Source: Paraescarpia echinospica | Lineage: Eukaryota > Annelida > Polychaeta > Sabellida > Siboglinidae | Direction: 5' to 3' | DNA: 64,000 bases | NCBI GenBank assembly: GCA_020002185.1 | Contig: CM034535.1 | Span: 64,660,757-64,724,756, forward strand | In this document: positions 1-14,458 of the stretch, piece after piece | Position numbering within the stretch: the first letter of the stretch is position 1 | Layout of the letters: every line of letters begins with the position of its first letter | Notes under the pieces: model-generated | The model's input: only the letters and a program-made list of their open reading frames with translations | What the model was told of the DNA's origin: nothing | Databases searched by the model: none | Program-made: the position numbers and the translations under genes

Positions 1-3000
1 CTGTGGAAAGTCAACATTTATGATCCGTCCGCCCAAAGAGTGCACTTGAAAATACAGTTTTGTTGTGACATGCGTGAATTTTTTTTCGATCACTTAGACA
101 TGGGACATATTTGTTTCGAGAATACTGAATGTACTACTGCATTAGACAAGATAAAACATCAAATGGGAATGCGTTTTCACAACCATAACTTTTGTACTAT
201 TTTCTTGTAACTTACGTGACGGAGATGAAAGGGTAACATACATTCGTCTTTGCGGTTAGTCTAGTTATGTGTGTAGGTGGATATCAGTCTAGCCTTCGTG
301 AATATTTGTAACATGCAGGACATCAATTTGGGGTAAGACCACATTAGTGATCCGTCCGCCCAAAGAGTGCATTTGAAAATACCGTATTGGTGTGATATGC
401 GTGAATTTTTCTTCGATCACTTTGATATGGGGCATGTTTGTTTCGAGAATACTGAATGTATTACTGCATTAGACAAGGTAAAACATGAAATGGGAATGAG
501 TTTTCACACACATAACTTACGTACTATTTTCTTGTAACTTACGTGACGGAGATAAAAGGGTAACATACATTCCTCTTTGCGGTTAATCTAGTTATGGGTG
601 TAGCTTGATAAGAGTATAGCCTTCGTGAAGATTTGTAACATGCAGGACATCAATTTGGGGTATGACCACATTAATGAACCGTCCGCCCAAAGAGTGCACT
701 TGAAAATACCGCTTTGGTGTGATATGCGTGAATTGTTTTCGATCACTTTGACATGGGACATGTTTGTTTCGAGAATACTGAATGTACTACTGCATGAGAC
801 AAAATAAAACATCAAATGGGAATGAGTTTTCTCACACATAACTTACGTAATATTTTCTTGTAACGAACGTGACGGAGATGAAGTGGTAACATACATTCCT
901 CTTTGCGGTTAATCTAGTTATGTGTGTAGCTTGATATCAGTCTAGCCTTCGTGAAGATTTGTAACATGCAGGACATCAATTTGGGGTAAGACTACATTAG
1001 TGATCCGTCCGCCCAAAGAGTGCATTTGAAAATACCGTATTGGTGTGATATGCGTGAATTTTTCTTCGATCACTTTGACATGGGGCATGTTTGTTTCGAG
1101 AATACTGAATGTACTACTGCATTAGACAAGATAAAATATGAAATGGGAATGAGTTTTCGCACTCATAACTTACATTTTATTTTCTTGTAACTTACGTGAC
1201 GGAGATGAAAGGGTAACATACATTCCCCTTTGCGGTTAATCTGGTTATGTGAGTACCATGATATCAGTCTAGCCTTCGTGAAGATTTGAAACATGCAGGA
1301 CATCAATTTGGGGTATGTCCACATTAATGAACCGTCCGGCCAAAGAGTGCACTTGAAAATACCGCTTTGGTGTGATATGCGTGAATTTCTCTCGATCACT
1401 TTGATATGGGGCATGTTTCTTTCGTGAATACTGAATGTAATACTGCATTAGGCAAGATAAAACATCAAATGAGAATGAGTTTTCACACCCATAATTTACG
1501 TACTACTTTCTTGTAACTTACGTGACGGAGATGAAAGGGTAACATACATTCCTCTTTGCTGTTAATCTAGTTATGTGTGTAGCATGATATCAGTCTAGCC
1601 TTCGTGAAGATTTGTAACATGCAGGACATCAATCTGTGGAAAGTCGACATTTATGATCCGTCCGCCCAAAGAGTGCACTTGAAAATACAGTTTTGTTGTG
1701 ACATGCGTGAATTTGTTTCGATCACTTAGACATGGGACATGTTTGTTTCGAGAATATTGAATGTACTACTGTATTAGACAAGATAAAACATCAAATGGGA
1801 ATGCGTTTTCACAACCATAACTTTTGTACTATTTTCTTGTAACTTACGTGACCGAGATGAAAGGGTAACATACATTCGTCTTTGCGGTTAATCTAGTTAT
1901 GTGTGTAGGTGGATATCAGTCTAGCCTTCGTGAATATTTGTAACATGCAGGACATCAATTTGGGGTAAGACCACATTAGTGATCCGTCCGCTCAAAGAGT
2001 GCATTTGAAAATACCGTATTGGTGTGATATGCGTGAATTTTTCTTCGATCACTTTGACATGGGGCATGTTTGTTTCGAGAATACTGAATGTACTACTGCA
2101 TTAGACAAGATAAAACATGAATTGGGAATTAGTTTTCACACACATAACTTACGTACTATTTTCTTGTAACTTACGTGACGGAGATAAAAGGGTAACATAC
2201 ATTCCTCTTTGCGGTTAATCTAGTTATGTGTGTAGCTTGATAAGAGTCTAGCCTTCGTGAAGATTTGTAACATGCAGGACATCAATTTGGGGTATGACCA
2301 CATTAATGAACCGTCCGCCCAAAGAGTGCACTTGAAAATACCGCTTTGTTGTGATATGCGTGAATTGTTTTCGATCACTTTGACATGGGCCATGTTTGTT
2401 TCGAAAATACTGAATGTACTACTGCATGAGACAAGATAAAACATCAAATGGGAATGAGTTTTCTCACACATAACTTACGTAATATTTTCTTGTAACGAAC
2501 GTGACGGAGATGAAGTGGTAACATACATTCCTCTTTGCGGTTAATCTAGTTATGTGTGTAGGTGGATATCAGTCTAGCCTTTGTGAAGATTTGTAACATG
2601 CAGGACATCAATTTGGGGTAAGACTACATTAGTGATCCGTCCTCCCAAAGAGTTCACTTGAAAATACCGTTTTGGTGTGATATGCGTGAATTTTATCGAT
2701 CACTTTGACATGGGACATGTTTGTTTCGTGAATACTGAATGTACTACAGCATTAGACAAGACAAAAGATGAAATGGGAATGAGATTTCACACCAGTAAGT
2801 TACGTACTACTTTCTTGTAAATTACGTGACGGAGATGAAAGGGTAACATACATTCCCGTTTCCGGTTAATCTAGTTATGTGTGTATATTTATATCAGTCT
2901 AGCCTTCGTGAAGATTTGTAACATGCAGGACATCAATTTGGGGTTAGACCACATTAAGGATACGTCCGCCGAAAGAGTGCACTTAAAAATACCGTTTTGG

Positions 3001-4327
3001 TGTTATATGCGTGAATTGTTGTCGATCACTTTGACATGGGACATGTTTGTTTCGTGAATACTGAATGTACCACAGTATTAGACACGATAAAACATGAAAA
3101 GGGAATGAGTTTTCACACCCATAACTTACGCACTATTTTCTTGTAACTTAGGTGACGTTGATGAAATCGTAACATACATACCCATTTCAGGTTAATCTAG
3201 TTATGTGTGTAGCTTGATATCAGTCTAGCCTTCATGAAGATGTGTAACATCCAGGACATCTTTTTGGGATAAGAACCCATTAAGGATCCGTCCGCCCAAA
3301 GATTGCACTTGAAAATACCGTTTTGGTGTGATATGCGTGAATTCTGTTCGATCACTTTGACATGGGACATGTTTGTTTCGTGAATACTGAATGTACTACA
3401 GCATTAGACAATATAAAAGTTGACATGGGAATGAGATTTCACACCCGTAAGTTACGTACTATTTTCTTGTAAATTACGTGACGGATATGAAAGGGTAACA
3501 TACATTCCCCTTTGCGGTTAAACTAGTTATGTGTGTAGATTGATATCAGTCTACCCTTTGTAAAGATTTGATGCATGCAGGACATCAATTTGGCGTAAAC
3601 ACACAATAAGTATCCGTCCACCGAAAGAGTGCACTTCAAAAATTCCGTTTTGGTGTGATATGCGTGAATTGTTGTTGATCACTTTGACATGGGACATGTT
3701 AGTTTCGTGAATACTGAATTCACTACAGCATTAGACAAGACAAAAGATGAAATGGGAATGAGTTTTCACACCCGTAAGTTACGTACTACTTTCTTGTAAC
3801 TTACGTGACGGAGATGAAAGGGTAACATACATTCCCCTTTGCGGTTAATCTAGTTATATGTGTAGTTGGATATCAAGCTCGCCTTAGTGAAAAAAATTAA
3901 TACGCAGGACATCAATTTGGGGTAAGACCACATTAAGGATCCGTCCGCCCAAAGAGTTCACTTGAAAATACCGTTTTGGTGTGATATGCGTGAATTGTTG
4001 TCGATCACTTTGACATGGGACATGTTTGTTTCGTGAATACTGAATGTACAACAGCATTAGACACGATAAAACATAAAAAGGGAATGAGTTTTCACACCCA
4101 TAATTTACGCACTATTTTCTTGTAACTTGGGTGACGTTGATGAAAGGGTAACATACATTCCCATTTGAGGTTAATCTAGTTATGTGTGTAGCTTGATATC
4201 AGTCTAGCCTTTATGAAGATTTGTAACATCCAGGACATCTTTTTTGGGTAAGAACGCATTAAGGATCCTTCCGCCCAAAGATTGCACTTGAAAATACCGT
4301 TTTGGTGTGATATGCGTGAATTCTGTT
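1..4327. repeat. Satellite array, ~326-bp monomer with 5-monomer higher-order period
   Basis: The landmark CATGCAGGACATCAATTTGG (or close variants) recurs near 312, 640, 966, 1293, 1617, 1946, 2273, 2597, 2924, 3249, 3574, 3902 and 4228, a spacing of 324-329 bp. The variant monomer beginning CTGTGGAAAGTC at position 1 reappears near 1635. The monomer around 588-839 reappears almost unchanged at 2220-2471. This gives a higher-order period of about 1.63 kb (five monomers) in the first half. The second half (about 2600-4327) is more divergent and does not keep the same order. The array is cut by the window start and stops abruptly near 4327. The short open frames inside it recur only because the monomer does, and they show no coding signature. 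Confidence 0.93.
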
Positions 4328-5965
<1,638 letters not shown>

Positions 5966-8660
5966 AAGACACCTATCAATAAATGTATAAATGCCCAAAA
6001 TTAACATTATTAAAAAAGACAATTTCCAACAGATAATTACCAAGCGAGAACCTGTATGGATACGACGACAAAATATAATATTACTCCCATATTTACAATA
6101 AGACTATTTGTGCGTTTAACGTAGAAAAATACACAGCCGTCACGGACATTTGCTAACCAAAACACTACATGCCCCTAATTATATAGGCTACATTACATTC
6201 ATATGTGTACGCGTCAACCGTCACGGACGTTCTGCATTCATAGATGTTGTCAATCTGCCAATACCGGCGTGCAAACTCAAAAACTGGACAGATACTGGAC
6301 CATTTGTAATTCTAACAAGTATTATATTTATTATGACACATTCACTGAACTTTATACCAAAAAGAACACATTTTTTTAAGTATACATTACCAGAAATACC
6401 GAGCTTTCGTAGACGCTAGGTTCGTGTCAATCGCCCGCGTTAAATGACGGATCTAATTGTTTTTGTCGCAGCGCAACGCACTGATTGTTTGTCGCAACAC
6501 GTAGCCAATTAAAGCATCGCCCGCACATCGTACGATCGGTACACGCGTAAAAGACACATTTAAGTCATACATTCACAGCACGCGCTTACATTACGTTTTA
6601 TCAGAATTCATTACTACATCAGACATGAGCTTTGAGATATTGGAATTAGTGGAATATGTTATGTTTATGGTATTTAGATTTTTTCTTGAATCCAAAATGA
6701 ATTAGTTGATAATATAGTAAAAACGTTCTGTTTCACAGCCATGTACTATCCATATTTTTCTCTAAATGTCTAGTGAAAATAGCAGAGTAAATTACGTAGT
6801 AACACCAATAACGATATTTCTTTTTCTTAATTTAGGATTTTTTTAGTTATTTGCTTTGACGAGGACACATTTGTTTTTTAAGATTATTAATAACTGTCAT
6901 AGTCAAAAGTGGACAGAAAACTAATGTATATTATGAACATCAGTGTAATTTGAATGTGAATATATGTTTACAAATTTGCAATAATTAAACACACAATTAA
7001 AACTACTTATATATTTAAAATGAATTCCCATGATTTTACAAACGTGATGCTGTTTAGTAGTCATGTGTTTGAAGTTATCTAATCGGTTACTGCCATTTCG
7101 AGCCTACACTACCAACATAGGGCTAATCATTCAAGCTGGTTAACCCAAACATTTCTCCGACTTAGATTATATTTTCACAGTATATATGCCACAGATACCT
7201 ACAGATTGAATGCCGGGTCGGCAAATGACTAGTCTGCGGCAGCATGTCATATATAGTCTTTCGAACGTGCCATTTCCTAGATATCCGATGTTTTGCTGCC
7301 ACTTACATTGCAAACATAGGACTAATCATTCAAATATAGGGTGTTAAAAAATGTCTCCGATTTCAATAAGATTTGTACTGTACATGCTGTAGATACCTAT
7401 GGATCAGATGTGGGGTCGGCAAGTGACCGGTCTGCGCAAACATTTCATATAGGCTTTTGAACGTGCTATTTCCTTAAAGGGATTCTTTGTATGCTAATAT
7501 GCATTCGAGGTGTACTGTATCAAAACGTATTAATTTCCCATAAGTACTTTCTCTGCTACTTATGTCTTGCATGTTTATGCATAATTTGGGTGTTATCTGC
7601 GCAAAAAAACGATAAACAGTTGTGTTTACACGAATCATTTTGGGCTTGCTGCCACGTGGATGATTAATTCTGCAGCCCGCGTATAATGAATATTCATGCA
7701 CGTGCAGTGAACCACACGACGACCGTTGACGTCACACACATAGTTGACATGTTAGTTTCCGAGGTGAGTTGATTCAAGCAATGGCATTGTAAATTTGTAG
7801 ACATATGCATATTGACAGCTATTTTTATAAGTGTGGGAAGCGTATGCGCTGTTTAGTTACCCTGCTTCCCAATGCCGTCAGCCGAGTAATGTTTCGATTA
7901 AATAGATTTACAACGTCCGCTGACGCGGACGGCTGCAGTCGGTGTCAGCTGCCGCTTGGACTGTCACCGAGTCTGTCGAGCCTCAACTACAATAACTAAC
8001 ATAGCCTTAGGCAAAGGTCTCGTCTTTCTGGTTAATAAAACTGCATTGTGCAATATTTGACATGCAGTGAACGAAAATGCACGCTAAAATATCAGTATAT
8101 GCAACCATAGCAAGATGATTAACCTGATCGTGGATGTAATATGTTTGCCTAAATCTGGGATTTGGGTATGTGTGTCTACGGGTCTTCCTTTCCAAATTTC
8201 AGTCAGCCGTTTTTGAAAAGGCCCCCCTTTATTTGAACCGAAACATAAAAATGTGAGATTCGTATGTTCTCAGACTGTTTTTAATGCTACAGCTACGATT
8301 GCCAGTAAACCTGGCTGGCATGTCATCATTCAATGTAAACATTTTAGGTTTGTAGTACACAATACCATATTCCCACGGAATTTTGCGATGCACGAATTTT
8401 AGACACCAGCAGATCAGCAGTCTAGTATACATAAGTTTTTTCCATGAATATATTATTAAAAATCTAATAATACATCAGATCAAGTTGCGCTGCTTCATGT
8501 GAATAGCACATTTGATAACAATAGTATTCGCTAAAAGCAAATTAAACATGTATTTTTGACATGTTACTTTACAGTTATTGTACACTTTTCACGAGAATGG
8601 CCCATATGTATAATTATATACAACATTAATTATTTGAGCATGAATAAAGGAAAATATATA

Positions 8661-8843
8661 CAGTGCACTCTGGATAAGGTCTAACTTCCAGGGACCCATG
8701 ACAATACTGATAACTGTAATTTATGATAACTAAAAAGTTATCAGAAGGTCCCCTTATCGGGACCTTTGCCCTGGACCGAGGAAAAGATTGATTTAATTTA
8801 GCAAAGATTCACTTATGTGAGTTCAAGTTATCTGGAGTGCACT
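8661..8843. mobile_element. pogo/Tc1-like MITE, copy 1
   Basis: The left end starts CAGTGCACTCTGGATAA. The right end, read in reverse complement, starts with nearly the same bases, and the element is flanked by TA. A small internal palindrome (TTATCAGAAGG around 8740) is present. There is no coding capacity. Short TIRs beginning CAGT with TA targets are typical of pogo/Tigger-type non-autonomous elements. The right terminus of this copy is slightly altered compared with copy 2. Confidence 0.6.
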
Positions 8844-10814
8844 ATATGAGTGCAGTATATGACCAATGCATACAGGTAATTATGTAGAAGCAAATTAAAA
8901 GTTAGCCAAAGTAATGGATTGGGATTTTAGTCTGACTAAATCAACATAACAAGGTTCTCTTGTATTTCTTTTCCATTTAGCCAGCTGTACACTTGGTGAT
9001 AAGTACCACAATCCAATATATAAACTGAATTAATCTGCACAGTGTTAAGGTAGTTAACTCATATTTAGGCTCAGTTTCATAAATTCAACTTTGTTTATTT
9101 GCAGGAACATTGGAAATAGTTGACCTGATGGAAAGAGGAAATTGAAGAGCTCTACTTAACACTGCCATTAATTGGACAATGGGTCACCTGACATAAGATG
9201 ATGTCTGACTTTGTTCTGCCCCATTCTGTTCTTGGAAGTTGTACCTCATTTCGAGTTTCAAATGGATGTGTGCATATGATAGCTTTGTTTATCAAAATGC
9301 ATAGCAGTGCTATTAATAGGACAATATGTTAACTCACACAGTAGTGAAGAAGATGTCTGACTTTGTTCTGCCTCATTAATTCCGTGTGGCTGCTGGGAGT
9401 ATGTACATTACTACGTATCAAATGGATTTGTGCAATCGATCGATTTGTGCATCCAAATGCACATCGTCCCGTCATTGTGTTGAAAAGTAGGAGTACATAA
9501 TAACATTTATGCTTTCATATGCTCATCATGTTTGGATTGTGTTCTACAGCATATTCTTCAAAATTTGTTGAAACAAGTTTGTGTTAAGTGAATTATACTT
9601 GCAGTAGTGTATAAAAAGGTATTGACAAAGTTGCTTTTACAATAATTTTGAAAATTCATAAAATATAAATGTTCCACAACATTCAAAATGTCTTAGGGAT
9701 CTTCTTGAGCTAAATACACCAATGATGACTGAAAACAGTGTTTTAGAATATGCGTTACTTTTAAAGTTTTGTAATTTTATAACTTTATTTCCATCATACA
9801 CTGGCCATTTTATTTGTTATCGAAACGGGAGTTCGACAAAAACAAATTCAATATCTTTTATTCCAAATGATGGACAGAACAAATAATTATTGCACTCCCA
9901 GTACAAAATAAAATAAGTTTTTACACAGATGCAATAAATGTTTATATTTTGTCGACAATAATGTTATGCTCTTTACAGATCTACATTTTTTAAACTATAA
10001 CTAGTGAAAGTAAACCTTACGTAGACAGGAAAGTACATAACCACCTATCCTATCTTAATACCATAAAATAAGTTAGTGATGTGATATGTATTTATACTGC
10101 TTATGGAAATAGCAGCTGGATTTATGGTGCAAATAAAATGGTTTCATTATTGAATGTTTCTCGGCTTCAGTAAGTTTCTGTTATCTAAACGTTTCATTAA
10201 AACTTCACTTCAAAGTGTATAGCCAGATGTACCTAGTTAAAATAAACATGATAGTACCATAGTTTTTATATTCCAACAAAAACAACGCCAAACATTCAAT
10301 ATGACATCGGCATCGGGGATGATCGGCGGCTTCGTGCATGGAGAGGTGGTTTTTTTCTGTTAAATCAACCCGTCTGTCATGAACTGTTGCTATGTTCATT
10401 CTCTGTTTATTCCATATTTTCCTTCTTTAATTTAGTGAATCTGTGACATAAACAGCAGCTGGTCCACGTTTCATTTTGGTAATTTTATCGGTCACGACTC
10501 ATTCGCATGGCGGTGGCTAATCCATATACACATATATTGATGACGAATTTCTTGCATCTATTAACTCGGCGTAGCTAATCGAAGTCTGACGGACATTCCC
10601 GAATATTCCTTATACGGATTGTGAAGGTGGACCCAAAGTAGAAACTCCGCGTACGCAGAGTTATTTTGTCGATATATTGTCAGGGTCATTAGTGATTAAT
10701 AAAACATAATTCTAATGAAATAAAGGCATAGAATTACATGAAATAATCATATTAACAGGATTACCTAATAATTGCGTACATTACAAAGATTCTCAGACTC
10801 CCTTTAAGATATTC

Positions 10815-10880
10815 GACCTTTTGCTGCCATTTTACATTGCAAACATAGACCTTTTGCTGCCATTTTACATTGCAAACATA
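10815..10880 (+). repeat. 33-bp tandem duplication private to copy 1
   Basis: The 33-bp unit starting GACCTTTTGCTGCC occurs twice head-to-tail here. The matching place in the second segment copy (near 23137) has it once. It is a marker that the two segment copies are distinct alleles or paralogues. Confidence 0.9.
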
Positions 10881-12550
10881 GACAAATCATTCACGCATAG
10901 GATGTTAACAAAACTTTTTTCTCCGATTTTAATTATTTTTTCACAGTATATGCAGAAAACAACCGCAAATCAGATGTGGGGTGGGCAAATGTGGTGGGGT
11001 GCTTTTCTCGCGTGCCATGCGCGTTTGTCTAGGACGCGTAATGTAAATTAATTTTTCCTAAAACCGACGTTATCGTTAAACTCATCCGACATCTTAGGAC
11101 CACTACTACTCTTTCTTTCGTGCTTACCTTGGTACACAGCTTCCACCATCATGACATCCAATTCTGCCACTCATATTAGTATCATCGTTGTGGGCACCAT
11201 ATCTCTCAGACTTGTGTCGTTAGTAATCTAAATGTCCACAAATATCAGTACCAGTATTTCTTCACATGTAAATTGTTCTGCCATCTGTTTAAATATAAAC
11301 ATTCCATCGGTCGTCCTTCTTTCTTTTCTGAATCCGCGTTATTCTTCGTCTTATTCCTACCCAACTCTCTTCCGTATCTTTCAATCCAAAATACTTTCTA
11401 GCAGCTTCTTAAAATGACCCTGAATTGATGCCTCGATATTTCGCCAAAAATGTGTTTATACATTTGTTGTAAAAGATTCAAGGTTATAAACATCCCAAGC
11501 TTTGTTGTAAATAGTGAAACATTCAAGACTTAAAGTAGATATCAGTAACAATGATATGGCGTATGCATAAGCAACAATTTATGCCTTGATTTGAAAATTC
11601 TATAGGTGTACTGAAGTTGTAAAGTGAATGTTGAAATCCGTGGTGTCTGTTTAAATAACAATGTACTTCCAACATAATGTGAAATCTTGAGATGTTGCCC
11701 TGTGAGGTAAACTATTAATGCATGACTAACCCCTCCCTAGACATTACCCTAGTTGGTGGAATGACTTATTCCTTCTTTTTTGTTTCCAGACTCGCTCTGG
11801 TCCTATATCTGATTAAAGAGGTATGTTTATTGACTTTGCCACTCCTCTGACATCAATGAGTGTCTTAATTAGCTCTTTCACAGGAGGGCGCTTTTCACCC
11901 CTGGATGGGATAATTACCCTAATAAATTCGGGGCGGGTATTTTGTTTCAGGCGTCTGCCTATAGCTGGCCTATAGTATATAATACTATACATATAGATCT
12001 ACCATCTTCTAGTAGTATGCCCTATAACAACAATACTCAAAAACAACATATCATTGAATTATAATAAACATAATGAGGTGCGTATGATTAATTTCCCCCT
12101 GTCCGCATCATAACTGTTTGTGCATGTAACATTATTTTATAACGGGATACGTTAATAGAAGACATGCGTGTGTGTGCGCGCGTGCTTGCGTGCGTATGTA
12201 TATGTATATATTGGCATTTGGGACAATTTTATACGTATATAGATTTTTGAGAATCCAACATGTTGGTCACAAATTCCACATATGATATAGTATAGGGTCG
12301 TCACTAATCGTGTATCGACGACAGACGGATATATTTTATTGCCTTCTCTGGAGACAGGGTATCAAAGTACTGGGCCTAGTTTATCGTTGTTATTGTTATC
12401 CTGCAAGCTACCTGTTTATTTACGAATATTCCAGATAGATAGAAAAACGAGGAGACTACCCTTCCCAAACAATTTTGATCACGTTGAAGTTTAATAAATG
12501 GGACCCAGGCTTTCAGAATCTGTCTTCAGAAATGACGTAGCTAAAGACAG

Positions 12551-13550
12551 NNNNNNNNNNNNNNNNNNNNNNNNNNNNNNNNNNNNNNNNNNNNNNNNNN
12601 NNNNNNNNNNNNNNNNNNNNNNNNNNNNNNNNNNNNNNNNNNNNNNNNNNNNNNNNNNNNNNNNNNNNNNNNNNNNNNNNNNNNNNNNNNNNNNNNNNNN
12701 NNNNNNNNNNNNNNNNNNNNNNNNNNNNNNNNNNNNNNNNNNNNNNNNNNNNNNNNNNNNNNNNNNNNNNNNNNNNNNNNNNNNNNNNNNNNNNNNNNNN
12801 NNNNNNNNNNNNNNNNNNNNNNNNNNNNNNNNNNNNNNNNNNNNNNNNNNNNNNNNNNNNNNNNNNNNNNNNNNNNNNNNNNNNNNNNNNNNNNNNNNNN
12901 NNNNNNNNNNNNNNNNNNNNNNNNNNNNNNNNNNNNNNNNNNNNNNNNNNNNNNNNNNNNNNNNNNNNNNNNNNNNNNNNNNNNNNNNNNNNNNNNNNNN
13001 NNNNNNNNNNNNNNNNNNNNNNNNNNNNNNNNNNNNNNNNNNNNNNNNNNNNNNNNNNNNNNNNNNNNNNNNNNNNNNNNNNNNNNNNNNNNNNNNNNNN
13101 NNNNNNNNNNNNNNNNNNNNNNNNNNNNNNNNNNNNNNNNNNNNNNNNNNNNNNNNNNNNNNNNNNNNNNNNNNNNNNNNNNNNNNNNNNNNNNNNNNNN
13201 NNNNNNNNNNNNNNNNNNNNNNNNNNNNNNNNNNNNNNNNNNNNNNNNNNNNNNNNNNNNNNNNNNNNNNNNNNNNNNNNNNNNNNNNNNNNNNNNNNNN
13301 NNNNNNNNNNNNNNNNNNNNNNNNNNNNNNNNNNNNNNNNNNNNNNNNNNNNNNNNNNNNNNNNNNNNNNNNNNNNNNNNNNNNNNNNNNNNNNNNNNNN
13401 NNNNNNNNNNNNNNNNNNNNNNNNNNNNNNNNNNNNNNNNNNNNNNNNNNNNNNNNNNNNNNNNNNNNNNNNNNNNNNNNNNNNNNNNNNNNNNNNNNNN
13501 NNNNNNNNNNNNNNNNNNNNNNNNNNNNNNNNNNNNNNNNNNNNNNNNNN
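12551..13550. other. Assembly gap (1000 N)
   Basis: Exactly 1000 unknown bases, a conventional scaffold-gap size, so the true distance is unknown. The left side ends inside duplicated segment copy 1. The right side begins inside the coding sequence of the RPA-like gene. Confidence 1.
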
Positions 13551-14016
13551 CGATCGCCGAAATAGCTTCGTCGAACAGGGTGACCCAAATGCTGGCCTCC
13601 GTGTCGGCGTCCTTTTCGTCTTCCACCAAAACGCGCACCGAAAAATGCGTCTTCGCCGTTGCCTGTATGCCGTGTACAGCGCACACCCGGCCACCACTTT
13701 CTAGGCCTCTCACTTTGCGCTTGCAAATGCCACAGCCCATGTACGTGCATTTGCTTTTCCAAGCCACGCCAACGATTGTTAAGGGGGTAACAATCTTATA
13801 CGTCTCATCGCACGCCAGCACGAACTCTTTCAACGACACTTCGGACGACGCACTCACCACGGCCTCGAAAATAGGCGCCCCGTCGGCCGTCGGAAGCGCC
13901 TTCGCGCTGGCCTCCGACGCCGGCTTCGCTTTGCCACCAGACGCCCCCGTTGGCGCCTCCCTCAGCTTCCTGCCTCTCTTTGGCGGCGCCTCTCCGTGCG
14001 CGACAGGCGGGGACAT
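13551..14016 (-). CDS. RPA1 DBD-C-like ssDNA-binding protein, C-terminus lost in gap
   Basis: The start chosen is the ATG at 14014-14016, downstream of a minus-strand TATA motif at 14099-14105. The visible 155 residues have a basic, Ala/Pro-rich N-terminus, then a domain from about residue 60. That domain has CGIC followed 13 residues later by CAVH, a four-ligand zinc-ribbon arrangement, and ends with a SIWVTLFDEA motif. This matches the DNA-binding domain C of replication protein A large subunit (Rep_fac-A_C), where a zinc ribbon is inserted in an OB fold and the FDEA strand follows. Predicted role: single-stranded DNA binding in replication or repair. A histidine replaces the usual fourth cysteine. 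The frame is open into the gap, so the C-terminus is unknown. Cellular RPA1 is far longer at its N-terminus, so this is more like the small RPA-like proteins of mobile elements or viruses; that assignment is inference. Confidence 0.72.
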
Positions 14017-14098
14017 GATCAACAACGTTCTGCAACACACAAAACGGCAACGGTAGCAACACGACAGCGACAATATTTAGACGTTCTCCACCCGGTTC

Positions 14099-14105
14099 CT
14101 ATATA
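14099..14105 (-). promoter_or_regulatory. TATA box of the RPA-like gene
   Basis: TATATAG on the minus strand lies 83 bases upstream of the chosen ATG, a normal distance for a TATA-driven promoter with a short leader. The leader also contains a possible acceptor (TTTTGTGTGTTGCAG) just before the ATG. Confidence 0.5.
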
Positions 14106-14344
14106 AGAGCTTTGCACGCGGCCCGCACGCGGCCCCCGTGCGCAAACGCACGCGAGCCGCAAAGCAGCCGATTCTTACAAGGTTACTAAAACTGAAAAAA
14201 ATCTCTCGGTCAGTCTAGTGCACTAACAGAACGCAACTTTTATTTCCTAATATAAAGTTACCATAAGATTCTCTAGCCCCCACTGACTATTATAGACCGC
14301 TTAGTTTGCTCACATTTCACATTTAACGGTCGTTTTAAAGACAG

Positions 14345-14374
14345 TATATAAAGTTTATATAAACAGTGACGTCA
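14345..14374 (+). promoter_or_regulatory. Promoter with two TATATAAA boxes and a CRE
   Basis: TATATAAA occurs at 14345-14352 and again at 14356-14363. It is followed by the perfect palindrome TGACGTCA at 14367-14374, the CREB/ATF consensus. The ATG of the plus-strand four-exon gene lies 85 bases downstream. With the opposing TATA at 14099-14105 this forms a divergent promoter region of about 240 bp. A CRE downstream of the TATA is unusual, so its role is uncertain. Confidence 0.55.
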
Positions 14375-14458
14375 GCTCCTTATGTAAGGCTATGGCGTAC
14401 GTGTCTAGGTGCCGCGCGCAAAACAGCGGCTCAACAACTGCGCAATTCATTTCTCACT

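Larger units (their letters stand above)
6179..12550 (+). repeat. Large duplicated segment, copy 1 (runs into assembly gap)
   Basis: This segment aligns collinearly with 17063-24843, with roughly one difference per 50-100 bases by eye plus small indels. Homology begins abruptly at TTATATAGGC in both copies, and the sequences to the left are unrelated. Copy 1 is still homologous at its last base before the gap, so its right end is an assembly boundary and not a biological one. It lacks the LINE present in copy 2 and has a 33-bp tandem duplication at 10815-10880 that is single in copy 2. No protein-coding gene is convincing inside. It contains a MITE and three diverged copies of a ~160-190 bp internal unit (about 7088-7245, 7280-7440, 10816-11000). 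Confidence 0.92.

Noticed and set aside
588..2471. Recurrent 60-83 codon frames in the satellite on both strands
   Set aside because: They recur only because the monomer recurs. They have no start context, domain or splice structure, and other monomers break them.
7474..8432. Short frames conserved in both large segment copies (such as 7474-7701 and 18357-18584)
   Set aside because: Conservation reflects recent duplication or allelism. The frames lack domains, and the differences show no coding pattern.
13580..14056. 158-codon plus-strand frame opposite the RPA-like gene
   Set aside because: Antisense shadow of a GC-rich coding region; the RPA-like motifs are on the minus strand.
12491..14073. 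Long open frames of 355-510 codons through the N gap
   Set aside because: The unknown bases cannot contain stops, so the length is artificial. Only the minus-strand frame right of the gap has a real domain.
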